47,326 bases of DNA from Promicromonospora citrea (GTDB lineage Bacteria > Actinomycetota > Actinomycetes > Actinomycetales > Cellulomonadaceae): contig NZ_JABEMG010000022.1 in NCBI RefSeq assembly GCF_013004695.1, positions 1-47,326 on the forward strand. The letters are read 5' to 3'. A program made the translations under genes and the position numbers. The number at the start of each line of letters is the position of its first letter. Position 1 is the first letter of the stretch. This document shows, in pieces, positions 25,289 through 34,392 of the stretch. The notes beneath the pieces are model-generated. The model searched no databases and was not told the DNA's origin. It saw only the letters and a program-made list of their open reading frames with translations.

Positions 25289-25966
25289 TCAGCGCGCGCG
25301 GCGCTCCAGGCGGTCGAGGTCGAGCAGCACGACGGCGCGGCCCTCGCGGCGGACCCAGCCGCGGGTCGCGAAGTCGGCCAGCGCCTTGTTCACCGTCTCG
25401 CGGGAGGCGCCGACGAGCTGCGCGAGCTCCTCCTGCGTGAGGTCGTGCGCGACGCGGATGCCGTCGTCGTTCGGCTCGCCGAAGCGGGTCGAGAGGTCGA
25501 GCAGTGCCTTGGCGACACGGCCGGGCACGTCGGAGAAGACGAGGTCGGCGAGCGTCTCGTTGGTGCGGCGCAGCCGGCGCGCGAGCGCGCCGAGCAGCTG
25601 CGTCGCGACGCCCGGGTGGTCCGCGATCCAGCGCACGAGGGACTCGTGGCGCAGCTCGTAGACCACCGAGTCGGACACCGACGACGCCGAGGCGGTGCGG
25701 GGACCCGGGTCGAACAGCGAGAGCTCACCGAACATCTCGCCGGGGCCCAGGATCGACAGCAGGTTCTCGCGGCCGTCGCTCGACCGGCGGCCCAGCTTGA
25801 TCTTGCCCTGCGCGATGACGTAGAGCCGGTCGCCCGGCTCGCCCTCGCGGAAGAGCACGTCACCCCGGACCAGCTCCACGGGCACCATGGACTCGAAGAG
25901 CGCGCGCGTCTCCTCGCCTTCCATGTCCGCGAAGAGGGGGGCAGAGAGTACGACGTCGTCGTCCAC
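25289..25966 (-). CDS. crp: Crp/Fnr family transcriptional regulator (Crp-like)
   Basis: 225 residues. The N-terminal cyclic-nucleotide-binding domain contains the phosphate-binding cassette GPGEMFGELSLFDPGPRTASA, with the Gly-Glu...Arg-Thr pattern used to bind cAMP, after LYVIAQGKIKLGRRSSDGREN. The C-terminal winged helix reads DLTQEELAQLVGASRETVNKALADF. This is the standard actinobacterial Crp (GlxR in Corynebacterium), a global regulator of carbon metabolism and respiration. The GTG at 25966 (MDDDVVLSAPLF) is chosen over the longer reading to 26032 because it has a GAGGA ribosome binding site and matches the usual N-terminus. It is monocistronic between two transcription stops. Confidence 0.93.
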   Translation of the reverse strand: MDDDVVLSAPLFADMEGEETRALFESMVPVELVRGDVLFREGEPGDRLYVIAQGKIKLGRRSSDGRENLLSILGPGEMFGELSLFDPGPRTASASSVSDSVVYELRHESLVRWIADHPGVATQLLGALARRLRRTNETLADLVFSDVPGRVAKALLDLSTRFGEPNDDGIRVAHDLTQEELAQLVGASRETVNKALADFATRGWVRREGRAVVLLDLDRLERRAR

Positions 25967-26207
25967 CAGTGGTGTCCTCACGTGTCGGGGACTTTCGTCC
26001 ATCAGTCTTTTCCACCTCTCAGTCTGCCTCAATGTCGCGAGATTGCCGGGTCATCGGTGTCTCTCGTGGCGTCCGCGTGGCGTGGTGCCTGACGCGTTCG
26101 TCCGCCTCGTGCGAGATGTCGGCACTGCCGGGTGCGGAGATGGACGCCCGTCCATGAATCCTAGGGGAGTTGCCCGGGAGCACCGAACGGGCGTCCGTCA
26201 CCGCAGG
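25967..26207. other. Intergenic region between prpC and crp
   Basis: 241 bp without a convincing gene. It contains a dyad ATGGACG-CC-CGTCCAT at 26140-26155 and a longer-range 9-bp pairing (26143-26151 with 26187-26195) that may end the prp transcript. The crp promoter must lie nearer 26000-26100, but I could not identify its boxes with confidence. Confidence 0.5.
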
Positions 26208-27323
26208 TCAGGGGACCTCGCGCTGCTCCGGCCCGACGTACTCGCAGACCGGCCGGATCAGCGAGTTGGCGGCCCGCTGCTCCATGACGTGCGCCGTCCA
26301 CCCGGTGACCCGGGAGGCGACGAACAGCGGTGTGAAGATGTTCGTGTCGAAGCCGATCAGGTGATAGGCCGGGCCTGCCGGGTAGTCCAGGTTCGGCTTG
26401 ATGTTCTTGCGGCTCACCATGGCGTTCTCGAGCGTCTCGTACAGGTCGAGCACCTCGGTCCGGCCGTAGTGCTCCGCGAGGTCGCCCAGCACGGCGCGCA
26501 TGGTCGGCACGCGCGAGTCGCCGTTCTTGTACACGCGGTGGCCGAAGCCCATGATCTTCTTCTTGCTCGCCAGGGCGTCCTCGAGCCACGCCTCGGCCCT
26601 GTCCGCCGAGCCGATCTCCTCGAACGTCGCCTGCACGGCCTCGTTCGCACCGCCGTGCAGCGGGCCCTTCAGCGCGCCGATGGCGCCCGTGACGGCCGAG
26701 TGCAGGTCGGCCAGCGTCGAGGTGATGACGCGCGCGGTGAACGTCGAGGCGTTGAACGAGTGCTCGGCGTACAGCACCATCGAGGCCTCGAAGGCCTTCA
26801 CGACGGCCGGCTCCGCCTCCTCGCCGAACGTCATCCACAGGAAGTTGGCGGAGTAGCCGAGGTCCTCGCGCGGGGGCACGAGCTCCTGGCCGCGGCGCCG
26901 GCGCTGGTCGAGCGCGACGACGGCGGGCAGGACCGCCCACAGCCGCAGCGCCTTGGCCAGCTCGGCCTCGGGCGAGGAGTCCTCGGCCTGCGGGTCGTGC
27001 GCGCCCAGGATCGAGACCGCGGTGCGGCACACATCCATGGGGTGGCAGTCGGTGGGGAGCTCGAGGACCGCGTCGCGGACGTTGTCGGGCAGCTCGCGGT
27101 GGACGCGCTCGACGGCGGTCTGCTCGGCGAGCTGCGCCGGCGTCGGGAGCTCGCCGTGCCACAGCAGGTAGGCGACCTCCTCGAAGGACTTCCTCGCGGC
27201 CAGGTCCTGGACGGGGTAGCCGCGGTACAGCAGCGAGTTGGTCTCCGGGTTGACCTTCGAGATCGCCGACGTATCGGCGACGACGCCGGCCAGACCCTTC
27301 CGGATCTCGGTGGTCTCGGTCAT
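26208..27323 (-). CDS. prpC: 2-methylcitrate synthase / citrate synthase
   Basis: 371 residues, the short type II-like synthase class that includes PrpC. Active-site blocks are LKGPLHGGANEAV and IMGFGHRVYKNGDSR (two catalytic His), plus a conserved C-terminal region around NLDYPAGPAYHLIGFD. Condenses propionyl-CoA with oxaloacetate to 2-methylcitrate. Assignment as PrpC rather than the TCA enzyme rests on its place after prpD and prpB; such enzymes often accept acetyl-CoA as well. The ATG at 27323 has AAGGAG five bases upstream and is preferred to the GTG two codons earlier. It is last in the three-gene operon, 28 bases after prpB. Confidence 0.9.
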   Translation of the reverse strand: MTETTEIRKGLAGVVADTSAISKVNPETNSLLYRGYPVQDLAARKSFEEVAYLLWHGELPTPAQLAEQTAVERVHRELPDNVRDAVLELPTDCHPMDVCRTAVSILGAHDPQAEDSSPEAELAKALRLWAVLPAVVALDQRRRRGQELVPPREDLGYSANFLWMTFGEEAEPAVVKAFEASMVLYAEHSFNASTFTARVITSTLADLHSAVTGAIGALKGPLHGGANEAVQATFEEIGSADRAEAWLEDALASKKKIMGFGHRVYKNGDSRVPTMRAVLGDLAEHYGRTEVLDLYETLENAMVSRKNIKPNLDYPAGPAYHLIGFDTNIFTPLFVASRVTGWTAHVMEQRAANSLIRPVCEYVGPEQREVP

Positions 27324-27351
27324 GCGCACTCCTTCGTGTTCAGGACGGTCG

Positions 27352-28257
27352 TCAGGGCGTGTAGGTGAAGACGTTCGCGTCGAAGTGGTTGTAGGCCGCG
27401 TAGTCGTTCAGCTCGTAGAGCCGTGCGCGGGTCTGCATCTCGGGCACCAGCTCGGCCTGCGTGCCCGCCGCGGCGATGTGGTCCAGCGCGCGCTCGGCGG
27501 CTCCCATCGCGATGCGGAGCAGCGTGACGGGGTAGATGACGAGGCTGACGCCGGCACCGTGGAGCTGCTCCGCGGTGAAGAGCTCGGACTTGCCGAACTC
27601 GGTCATGTTGGCGAGCACCGGCACGTCGAGGGCCGACGCCACGGCCTCGAACTCCGCCAGGTCCGCCATGGCCTCGGGGAAGACGGCGTCCGCCCCGGCG
27701 TCGACGAGGGCCTTGGCCCGGTCGATCGCGAGCCGGAGCCCGCGCTCGCCCGGCTCGGTGCCGCGCACGTCGGTGCGCGCCATGACGAGGAAGTCGGGGT
27801 CGCGTCGGCCGTCGACCGCGGCCCGGATGCGGCGTGCGGCGTCGTCGAGGCCGACGACCTCCTTGCCGTCCAGGTGGCCGCAGCGCTTGGGGTTGACCTG
27901 GTCCTCGATGTGGATGCCGGCCACGCCGGCGTCCTCCATGGTCTGGACGGTGCGGGCCACGTTCATGGGCTCGCCGAAGCCGGTGTCGGCGTCGGCCAGG
28001 ACGGGGAGGTCGGTGACGCGCGCGATCTGCCCGGCGCGGCCCGCCACCTCGGTGAGGGTGGTCAGGCCGATGTCGGGCAGGCCGAGGTCGGCCGAGAGCA
28101 CCGCGCCGGACACGTAGACGCCGTCGAACCCCTTGTCCTGGATGAGGGTCGCGCTCAGCGGGTTGAACGCGCCCGGCAGGCGCAGCAGGTCCGGCCCGGC
28201 GAGGGCCTCGCGGAACGCGCGGCGCTTGGCGGCGGGCGTGAGCCGGGAGTAGAGCAT
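27352..28257 (-). CDS. prpB: Methylisocitrate lyase
   Basis: 301 residues. Member of the isocitrate lyase/PEP mutase superfamily. The catalytic motif is K124-R-C126-G-H128 in VNPKRCGHLDGKE; KRCGH distinguishes 2-methylisocitrate lyases from isocitrate lyases (KKCGH). VLADADTGFGEPMNVARTV holds metal ligands. Cleaves 2-methylisocitrate to pyruvate and succinate, the last step of the methylcitrate cycle. The start codon shares one base with the prpD stop (TGATG), showing tight coupling. Functions in detoxifying and using propionyl-CoA from odd-chain fatty acids, Val/Ile or propionate. Confidence 0.95.
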   Translation of the reverse strand: MLYSRLTPAAKRRAFREALAGPDLLRLPGAFNPLSATLIQDKGFDGVYVSGAVLSADLGLPDIGLTTLTEVAGRAGQIARVTDLPVLADADTGFGEPMNVARTVQTMEDAGVAGIHIEDQVNPKRCGHLDGKEVVGLDDAARRIRAAVDGRRDPDFLVMARTDVRGTEPGERGLRLAIDRAKALVDAGADAVFPEAMADLAEFEAVASALDVPVLANMTEFGKSELFTAEQLHGAGVSLVIYPVTLLRIAMGAAERALDHIAAAGTQAELVPEMQTRARLYELNDYAAYNHFDANVFTYTP

Positions 28258-29807
28258 CAGCGGGCTCCCGCCTCGACGCGCGCGCCCAGCTCGAACAGGC
28301 CGGAGGGCGCCTCGACCGACTCCACCACGCCCGGCGCCGCGACGATCGTGAGCTCGCGGACCTCGGCGGGCGTGAGCTCGGGCAGCCGCTCGGCCAGGCC
28401 GAGGAAGCGCTCGATCTCGTCCTCGGTGAGCACGCCCTCGGCGAGGGTGCGGAACTTGGCGACGTAGTTCTCGCGCACGAACGGGCGGGCGCCCAGCGGG
28501 TGCGCGTCGGCGACGGCGATCTCGCGCGTCACGACCTCGCCCGAGGTCAGCGTGATCTCGACGCGGCCGCCGAACGCCTTCTCCGCCGGGTCCGTCGAGT
28601 GGTAGCGGCGCGTCCACTCCGGGTCCTCCGCCGTGGTGACCTTGCGCCACAGCTCCACGGTGTCGGGGCGCTGCGCGCGCTCGGGGGCGTAGGAGCCGAC
28701 GTGGTGCCAGCCGCCGTCCTGCAGCGCGACCGTGAAGATGTACGGGACCGAGTGGTCGAGCGTCTCGCGCGACGCCGTGGGGTCGTACTTCTGCGGGTCG
28801 TTCGCACCCGAGCCGATGACGTAGTGGGTGTGGTGGCTGGTGTGCAGCACGATCGAGGCGACGTTCGCGGGGTCGCGCAGCTCGGGGCGCTCGGTGCCCA
28901 GCGCACGGGCCATGTCGATGATCGCCTGCGCCTGGTACTCCGCGGAGTGCTCCTTGGTGTACGTGTCGAGGATGCCGGTGCGGGGCTCGCCCGGGGCGGG
29001 CAGCACGACGTCGTAGGCGGCGTCGGGCCCGTCCAGGAGCCAGGCGACCACGCCGTCCTCGCCCTCGTAGATCGGCTCGGGGGAGGTCTGGCCGCGCATC
29101 GCGCGGTCGACCGCCTCGACGGCCAGCTTGCCGGCGAACGCGGGGGCGTGGGCCTTCCAGGTCGAGATCTGACCCTTGCGGCTCTGCCGGGTGGCGGTCG
29201 TGGTGTGCAGGGCCTGGCCGATCGCCTGGAACACGGTCTCGGTGCCGAGGCCGAGCAGCGTGCCGATGCCGGCGGCCGCCGACGGGCCGAGGTGCGCCAC
29301 GTGGTCGATCTTGTGCTTGTGCAGGCTGATCGCACGCACGAGGTCGACCTGGATCTCGTAGCCGGTCACGATGCCTCGGACCAGCTCGGCGCCGGTGCGG
29401 CCCGCGTGCTGCGCGACGGCCAGGACCGGCGGGATGTTGTCGCCCGGGTGCGAGTACTCGGCGGCGAGGAAGGTGTCGTGGAAGTCGAGCTCGCGCACGG
29501 CGACGCCGTTGGCCCAGGCGGCCCACTCGGGGCTGCTGGTCGCGCCGGCGGCCAGGCCGAAGACGGTGGCGCCCGGCGTGTACGGGTGCGCCTGGGCCTG
29601 CGTCCGCGCGGCGACGGCGGGGCCGCGCGTGAGGCTCGCCGCCGCGACGGCGGCGTTGTCGATGACGCGGTTGATCACCATGTCGGTGACCTCGGCCGTC
29701 GGCTCGACGGTGTCGGTGGCGAGCTCCGCGAGCTTCCACGCGAGCTGGTCCGTGCGCGCGAGCGGCTCGGCAGAGGGGTAGACGCGGAGGTGGTGCGTGT
29801 ACGGCAT
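28257..29807 (-). CDS. prpD: 2-methylcitrate dehydratase (MmgE/PrpD family)
   Basis: 516 residues of the MmgE/PrpD fold, the first gene of the propionate operon prpD-prpB-prpC. Landmarks are [31 protein letters not shown] near residue 100, [40 protein letters not shown] and [14 protein letters not shown]. It dehydrates 2-methylcitrate to methylaconitate without an iron-sulfur cluster. The ATG at 29807 has an AGGAAGAG ribosome binding site; a longer reading adds seven residues without better support. No prpR-type activator or propionyl-CoA synthetase gene is next to it, so regulation must come from elsewhere, possibly the Crp protein encoded downstream (inference). Confidence 0.94.
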   Translation of the reverse strand: MPYTHHLRVYPSAEPLARTDQLAWKLAELATDTVEPTAEVTDMVINRVIDNAAVAAASLTRGPAVAARTQAQAHPYTPGATVFGLAAGATSSPEWAAWANGVAVRELDFHDTFLAAEYSHPGDNIPPVLAVAQHAGRTGAELVRGIVTGYEIQVDLVRAISLHKHKIDHVAHLGPSAAAGIGTLLGLGTETVFQAIGQALHTTTATRQSRKGQISTWKAHAPAFAGKLAVEAVDRAMRGQTSPEPIYEGEDGVVAWLLDGPDAAYDVVLPAPGEPRTGILDTYTKEHSAEYQAQAIIDMARALGTERPELRDPANVASIVLHTSHHTHYVIGSGANDPQKYDPTASRETLDHSVPYIFTVALQDGGWHHVGSYAPERAQRPDTVELWRKVTTAEDPEWTRRYHSTDPAEKAFGGRVEITLTSGEVVTREIAVADAHPLGARPFVRENYVAKFRTLAEGVLTEDEIERFLGLAERLPELTPAEVRELTIVAAPGVVESVEAPSGLFELGARVEAGAR

Positions 29808-29928
29808 GGTGACTCTTCCTCGATTCACAGGGACCGTCGTGAGGTCCGGGGCGCCCTTGACCTTCTCATACTCCCCGTCCTAGGTACATGCGACCGCCGC
29901 CCCCGCGGGCCGTGTCGGTGACGGTCGC

Positions 29929-29934
29929 TACTGT
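29929..29934 (+). promoter_or_regulatory. -10 element (TACTGT) for leaderless nth
   Basis: TACTGT six bases before the GTG at 29941; no ribosome binding site present. Confidence 0.5.
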
Positions 29935-29940
29935 GGCGGG

Positions 29941-30684
29941 GTGACCACGACACCGAAGGCACCCGAGAGCCGCCTGGCGCTCGTGCGCAGGGCGCGGCGC
30001 GTCCACCGTACGCTCGCCGAGACGTACCCGGACGCGCGCGCGGAGCTCGACTTCACCACGCCGCTGGAGCTGCTCGTCGCCACGGTGCTCAGCGCCCAGA
30101 CCACCGACGTCCGGGTCAACCAGACCACGCCGGAGCTGTTCGCCGCCTACCCGGACGCGCGTGCGTACGCGGCGGCCAACCCTGAGGAGCTCGAGGAGAT
30201 CCTGCGGCCGCTCGGCTTCTTCCGCGCCAAGGCGAAGGCGGTGATCGGCCTGGGGGCGGCGCTCGTCGAGCGGTTCGGCGGCGAGGTGCCGGGCCGGCTC
30301 GAGGACCTGGTCACGCTGCCGGGGGTCGGGCGCAAGACGGCGAACGTGGTGCTCGGCAACGCGTTCGGGGTGCCGGGCCTCACCGTGGACACCCACTTCG
30401 GGCGCGTGGCCCGGCGCCTCGCGTTCACCACGCAGGAGGACCCGGTCAAGGTCGAGACCGAGGTGGGTGAGCTCTTCCCGCGCAAGGAGTGGACCATGCT
30501 CAGCCACCACCTGGTGTGGCACGGGCGGCGGGTCTGCCTCGCCCGCACGCCCGCCTGCGGGGCCTGCAGCATCGCGCACCTGTGCCCGTCGTTCGGCGCG
30601 GGCGAGACCGACCCCGAGAAGGCGGCGAAGCTCGTGCGCCCGGCGCCGGACCGCTCGCCCACCGCGGGGCTGCCGCTGGTCTGA
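29941..30684 (+). CDS. nth: Endonuclease III (DNA glycosylase/AP lyase)
   Basis: 247 residues. Helix-hairpin-helix with the catalytic lysine K132 in [20 protein letters not shown], catalytic aspartate D150 in [13 protein letters not shown], and a [4Fe-4S] cluster loop C199-X6-C206-X2-C209-X5-C215. Removes oxidised pyrimidines and cuts at the abasic site in base excision repair. The GTG start matches a leaderless transcript (TACTGT six bases upstream). It is divergent from prpD and converges on the hydrolase gene with 12 bases between. About 30 residues longer than E. coli Nth, in both termini, as usual in actinobacteria. Confidence 0.96.
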   Translation: MTTTPKAPESRLALVRRARRVHRTLAETYPDARAELDFTTPLELLVATVLSAQTTDVRVNQTTPELFAAYPDARAYAAANPEELEEILRPLGFFRAKAKAVIGLGAALVERFGGEVPGRLEDLVTLPGVGRKTANVVLGNAFGVPGLTVDTHFGRVARRLAFTTQEDPVKVETEVGELFPRKEWTMLSHHLVWHGRRVCLARTPACGACSIAHLCPSFGAGETDPEKAAKLVRPAPDRSPTAGLPLV

Positions 30685-30696
30685 CCGCGCCGACGG

Positions 30697-31662
30697 TTAC
30701 GCGGGCGCGGGCACCGGGCTGACACGGGCGAGCCAGCCCAGCAGGATCGCGCTCACCTCGTCGGGCGCCTCCTCGGGCAGGAAGTGCCCCGCGTTCGGAA
30801 GGAGCTCGTACCGCAGGTCCGGGACGAGCGCGTGCGCGTCGACGTCCGCCCGGTCGGGCCGGACGAACCCGTCCCGGCCGCCCTGGAGCTGGAGCGCGGG
30901 CACCTCGAGGGGCCTGCGCAGCGCGGCGGCGAACCGGCGGCCGTCCATGCGCGGCGTCGACCGCACGGCCCAGCGCAGGGCCTCGGCGGCGGAGTGCGCG
31001 GCGAACGGGATGCGCATCGCGCTCAGGTAGAGCTCGACCGCGGTGTCCGGCAGCGGGGACGCCGCCCCGAGGTCCAGCGTGCGCGCCACGAGGTCGCCGC
31101 GGGTCAGCGCGCGCTCGGGCAGCGTCGGGACCTGGAGGTAGGCCAGCTCGCGCAGCGCGGCCGGCGTGAGCACGGCCCCCGCGCCCAGCCGGAGCCGGGC
31201 CGGGTGCGGGGCGGCCAGCGCGGCGACCGCCGTCGTCGTGGCCGGGTGGAGGGCCGCGACGGCCCACGCGAGCATGCCGCCCGTGCCGTGCCCCACGACC
31301 ACCGCGCGCTCACGGCCGAGCGAGCGGACGACGCCCGCGACGTCGGCGGCGCGCGTGGGCGCCCCGTAGCCCGACGGCGGCTTGTCGGACCCGCCCACGC
31401 CGCGCACGTCCATCGCGGCGACGCGGTAGCCGGCGTCGGCCAGGGCCGGGATCTGCGCGCGCCACGCCCACCAGAACTGGGGGTAGCCGTGCAGCAGGAC
31501 GACGAGCGGTGCCGTGCGGCTCTCGGGACCGGCGACCACGACGTGGAAGCGCGACCCGCCCGACGACACGAACTCGTGCTGCCACGGGCCGTCGACCAGG
31601 GCGCACGTGTAGTCGCTCGTGGCTGCCGTGCGGGCCGCCGGCCTGGCCGAGAGTGCGGTCAC
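30697..31662 (-). CDS. Alpha/beta hydrolase-fold protein, apparent loss of nucleophile
   Basis: 321 residues, epoxide-hydrolase-like alpha/beta fold: oxyanion region VVLLHGYPQFWWAWR, an acidic-strand segment MDVRGVGGSDKPPSGYG, and a C-terminal histidine in ELLPNAGHFLPEEAPDEV. The nucleophile elbow, normally G-x-Ser/Asp-x-G, reads G124-H-Gly126-T-G128. The position that should be Ser or Asp is Gly. The codon reads GGC clearly, and both flanks are normal, so this is not a frameshift. The protein may be a non-catalytic family member or use another residue. The GTG start at 31662 has TAGGTT seven bases upstream (leaderless). Fold certain; activity doubtful. Confidence 0.85.
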   Translation of the reverse strand: MTALSARPAARTAATSDYTCALVDGPWQHEFVSSGGSRFHVVVAGPESRTAPLVVLLHGYPQFWWAWRAQIPALADAGYRVAAMDVRGVGGSDKPPSGYGAPTRAADVAGVVRSLGRERAVVVGHGTGGMLAWAVAALHPATTTAVAALAAPHPARLRLGAGAVLTPAALRELAYLQVPTLPERALTRGDLVARTLDLGAASPLPDTAVELYLSAMRIPFAAHSAAEALRWAVRSTPRMDGRRFAAALRRPLEVPALQLQGGRDGFVRPDRADVDAHALVPDLRYELLPNAGHFLPEEAPDEVSAILLGWLARVSPVPAPA

Positions 31663-31669
31663 GGGTACG

Positions 31670-31675
31670 AACCTA
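31670..31675 (-). promoter_or_regulatory. -10 element (TAGGTT) for leaderless hydrolase gene
   Basis: TAGGTT on the minus strand, seven bases before the GTG at 31662. Confidence 0.45.
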
Positions 31676-31711
31676 CGCGCTCACGCCTCGCCGCGCGCGT
31701 GATCTGCGGCG

Positions 31712-32551
31712 TCAGTGCCCGGTCTGCGCGACCCGCCGGCCGGCCTGGCCCGAGCCGGGCTCGTTCCCCCGCTGCGGTCCGGGGGCGGCGGGCGGCGTCG
31801 TGCCGGGCTGCTCCGGGGCGGCCTCGGTGCGCGCGGCGCCGGACGGCGCGGTGGGCGGCTCCTCGGCCGCACGCTGCTCCTTCGGCGGGTCGAACCGGTA
31901 GCCGACGTTGCGCACCGTGCCGATGAGCTGCTCGTGCTCCGGGCCGAGCTTGGCGCGCAGGCGCCGCACGTGCACGTCCACGGTGCGGGTGCCGCCGTAG
32001 TAGTCGTAGCCCCAGACCTCCTGCAGCAGCTGGGCGCGGGTGAACACGCGGCCCGGGTGCTGCACCAGGTACTTGAGGAGCTCGAACTCCTTGTACGTGA
32101 GGTCGATGGGGCGGCCGCGCAGCCGGGCCGTGTACCCGCCCGCGTCGATCGCCAGTTCGCCCGCGGAGATCTCCTGCTGCGACTCCTCGGCCGGGCCGCG
32201 CGCCGAGCGCTCGACCACGAGGCGCAGGCGCGCCTCCACCTCGGCGGGGGAGGCGGACTCGAGCAGCAGGTCGTCGGCGCCCCACTCGTGCGTGACGACC
32301 GTGAGGCCGCCCTCGGTGAGGATGAGCACGAGCGGCACGGTCAGGCCGGTCGCGTGGAGCAGCCGGCACGTGGTGCGGGCGGCCACCAGGTCGCGGCGGG
32401 CGTCCAGGAGGACGACGTCCGCGTCCGGGGCGTCCACCAGTGCGGACGGTTCCATCGGCAGCACACGGACCCGATGCGACAGCAGGCCGAGTGCGGGAAG
32501 CACCTCGGCCGACCCGCCGGTGACAGGCGTGAGGATCAACAGCTCTGCCAT
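31712..32551 (-). CDS. glnR: GlnR, orphan OmpR-type nitrogen regulator
   Basis: 279 residues. Receiver-like N-terminus ([20 protein letters not shown]) with the key aspartate D50 in [10 protein letters not shown], but without the full acidic pocket of phosphorylated regulators. In GlnR this Asp supports dimerisation. Next comes a DNA-binding winged helix nearly invariant among actinobacterial Gln[55 protein letters not shown]. GlnR controls ammonium uptake and glutamine synthetase genes. It has an extra ~55-residue Pro/Ala/Glu-rich C-terminal tail. The ATG has an AGGAGGTG ribosome binding site. No sensor kinase is adjacent, as expected for an orphan regulator. Confidence 0.9.
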   Translation of the reverse strand: MAELLILTPVTGGSAEVLPALGLLSHRVRVLPMEPSALVDAPDADVVLLDARRDLVAARTTCRLLHATGLTVPLVLILTEGGLTVVTHEWGADDLLLESASPAEVEARLRLVVERSARGPAEESQQEISAGELAIDAGGYTARLRGRPIDLTYKEFELLKYLVQHPGRVFTRAQLLQEVWGYDYYGGTRTVDVHVRRLRAKLGPEHEQLIGTVRNVGYRFDPPKEQRAAEEPPTAPSGAARTEAAPEQPGTTPPAAPGPQRGNEPGSGQAGRRVAQTGH

Positions 32552-32813
32552 TGACGCACCTCCTCTCGGAACCGGCGTCTTGCAACCGTCCCTGGCTCGG
32601 GCCCCGCGGGTGGCGGAACCTCTCGTCGCGTCCAGCTGGCACTCGACTGGCTCTGCGGAAGTCTGCCCTGTTGCTTGTTGCGTGCATGTTACACGCCCTT
32701 TTCCTGGTCACCACCGTGCTGCTCAGCGCACGTGACGGTCACATGACGCCGGGTGGTCCTGCTCCCGGGTGCCGATTGAGGAAACCGGGTCGGACTCTGG
32801 AAAACTCTGGGTC
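32552..32813. promoter_or_regulatory. Divergent promoter region, glnR and membrane-protein gene
   Basis: 262 bp with no gene. TAACAT on the minus strand (32686-32691) is a good -10 for glnR, giving a ~130-nt leader. A perfect GTGAC-G-GTCAC dyad lies at 32732-32742, followed by another ATGAC. GTnAC elements are components of GlnR sites, so autoregulation is possible, but the full four-block GlnR box is not evident. Confidence 0.45.
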
Positions 32814-33554
32814 GTGTCCGTCTCCACCCGTGCCGTGACCACCGCCGCGCTCGCGGCGGCCGTCGCCGCAGCGTCGTACGTCCAGCCCCGGCCGCTCCCG
32901 CTCGCGGCCGCCGCCGTGGCCCTCGTGGTGCTCGTCGCGCTCGGCTGGCCGTCGCTGCTGCGGCTGCCCGCACCGGGCAGCACCCGCCTGGTCGTGGCGC
33001 TGTGCGGCATCGGTGGCGCCGCCGTCGTCTACCTCACGCCGGGCGAGCCCGTGCTGCGGCACCTGCCCGTCGTGCTGGCGGGGGCCGTCGTGCTCGCGTT
33101 CGTCGCGCAGATGCTGCGCCGCGACGGCAGGCCGCAGCTCACCGAGTCGGTCTCGGGCACGGTCGCGGGCGTCGTCGCGGCCCTCGGCGCGGCCGGCTGG
33201 GTCGCGGCGGCCCGGTCCGACGCCGGGGCCGCGCTCGTGGTGACGAGCGCCGTCGCGCTCGCCGTCGCGGCCGCCGTGTCCGCGCTGCCGCTGCGGGGCT
33301 GGGTCGCGCTCGGCGTCTCCGCGGTCGCCGCCGTGGTGGTGGGCGGCGGTGCCGCGACGCTGCTGCCGAACATCGACACCGTGAGCGGGCTGTGGTCCGG
33401 GCTGGTCGCGGGGCTCGCCGTCGGGGCGCTGCACCTGCTGCTGGAGCGGCTGCCGAAGCGCCGCGCCCGGCTCGCCGGGATCTCCGCGGCGACGCTGCCC
33501 GTCGTGGTCTGCGGCATCCTCGTGTTCGTCGTGGGGCGCATGGTCATCCTCTGA
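32814..33554 (+). CDS. Integral membrane protein, unknown function
   Basis: 246 residues with about seven to eight hydrophobic helices separated by very short loops. The only clearly polar stretches are around residues 97-110 (LRRDGRPQLTE) and near the C-terminus (LERLPKRRARLAG). I recognise no family by motif. It resembles small Ala/Val-rich permease-like proteins found beside glnR-type genes. The GTG at 32814 is chosen because the hydrophobic N-terminus begins there; an AACTCT hexamer lies five bases upstream (weak leaderless promoter). It converges on the yceI-like gene. Confidence 0.75.
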   Translation: MSVSTRAVTTAALAAAVAAASYVQPRPLPLAAAAVALVVLVALGWPSLLRLPAPGSTRLVVALCGIGGAAVVYLTPGEPVLRHLPVVLAGAVVLAFVAQMLRRDGRPQLTESVSGTVAGVVAALGAAGWVAAARSDAGAALVVTSAVALAVAAAVSALPLRGWVALGVSAVAAVVVGGGAATLLPNIDTVSGLWSGLVAGLAVGALHLLLERLPKRRARLAGISAATLPVVVCGILVFVVGRMVIL

Positions 33555-33578
33555 CCGCGCGCCCTCGGACGGCCGGGC

Positions 33579-34238
33579 TCAGGCCTGACGGACCATCTCG
33601 CCGGCGATCTCGATCCTGACCTTCCTGGCGACGAGCACGCCGCCGGCCTCGAGGGCGACGTTCCACAGCAGCCCCCACTCCTCGCGGTCGATCTCGCAGC
33701 TCCCGTGGAAGCCGAAGATGTCCTGCCCGTAGGGGTCGCGGCCGACGCCGCCGAAGTCGCAGTCGAGCGTGACCGGGCGCGTCGTGCCGCGCACCGTGAG
33801 CAGCCCGTCCATGAGGAACTTGGTGAAGGACCCGTCGGCCTGCCGCGGGTCGTGGGGGCGCCGGCCCACCGTGCCCGCCTTGAGCCGGGCCCACGAGAAG
33901 ATCGGGTCCGCCTCGGCCTGCAGGCGCAGGCCCGTGCTGCGGAACTCGATGGTGGGGTGGTTCTCGACGTCGAGGAAGTCGGGGCTCTTGAGGTGCGTGT
34001 CGCGGTCGGCCACGTGGGTGGTGATCGAGTCCGCACGGATCGTGCAGGAGACGTGGGAGGCCAGCGGGTCCTCGCCGACCTCGACGACCGCCTCGCCGTC
34101 CGCGAACTCGCCGCGCACGGGGCTGACCATCATGTGCATCGCGAGGAAGCCGAGCCTCTTGTGGTTCTCGTCGAGCGCCCAGGTCCCGGGGGCCGGGATG
34201 GTCAGGCCGTTCCAGGTGCGGGTGGGCAGAGCTGCCAT
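33579..34238 (-). CDS. YceI family protein
   Basis: 219 residues. YceI lipocalin-like beta-barrel family: APGTWALDENHKRLGFLAMHM at the start, DFLDVENHPTIEFRSTGL in the centre, LTVRGTTRPVTLDCDFGG, then FGFHGSCEIDREEWGLLWN. Members bind isoprenoid or other lipophilic ligands; some are secreted, but no signal peptide is visible here, so it is probably cytoplasmic. A ~25-residue insertion (RLKAGTVGRRPHDPRQADGS) is unusual in the middle of the barrel. The ATG at 34238 has GGGAGA upstream with ten bases of spacing. Confidence 0.88.
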   Translation of the reverse strand: MAALPTRTWNGLTIPAPGTWALDENHKRLGFLAMHMMVSPVRGEFADGEAVVEVGEDPLASHVSCTIRADSITTHVADRDTHLKSPDFLDVENHPTIEFRSTGLRLQAEADPIFSWARLKAGTVGRRPHDPRQADGSFTKFLMDGLLTVRGTTRPVTLDCDFGGVGRDPYGQDIFGFHGSCEIDREEWGLLWNVALEAGGVLVARKVRIEIAGEMVRQA

Positions 34239-34392
34239 CTTGCAATTTCTCCCGTTTATGCGGATCCGTGCACGCTACCACCGCGCTCCTGGACCGCCGG
34301 GTGGGCTGGTGGCGCGCGAAAGCCTGCGACGACAGGGGTTCCGGTCAAGGAAAGCACGTGCGCAGCTCCGTGACGGGCCGGTTCACCCCCGG

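Noticed and set aside
26140-26155. Firm terminator call for the prp operon
   Set aside because: The ATGGACG/CGTCCAT stem has a two-base loop and no U-tract; kept only as a remark in the intergenic entry.
27238-29921. Long plus-strand frames opposite prpC, prpB and prpD
   Set aside because: No ribosome binding sites, low-complexity His/Arg/Glu-rich products, and the minus strand has clear family motifs throughout.
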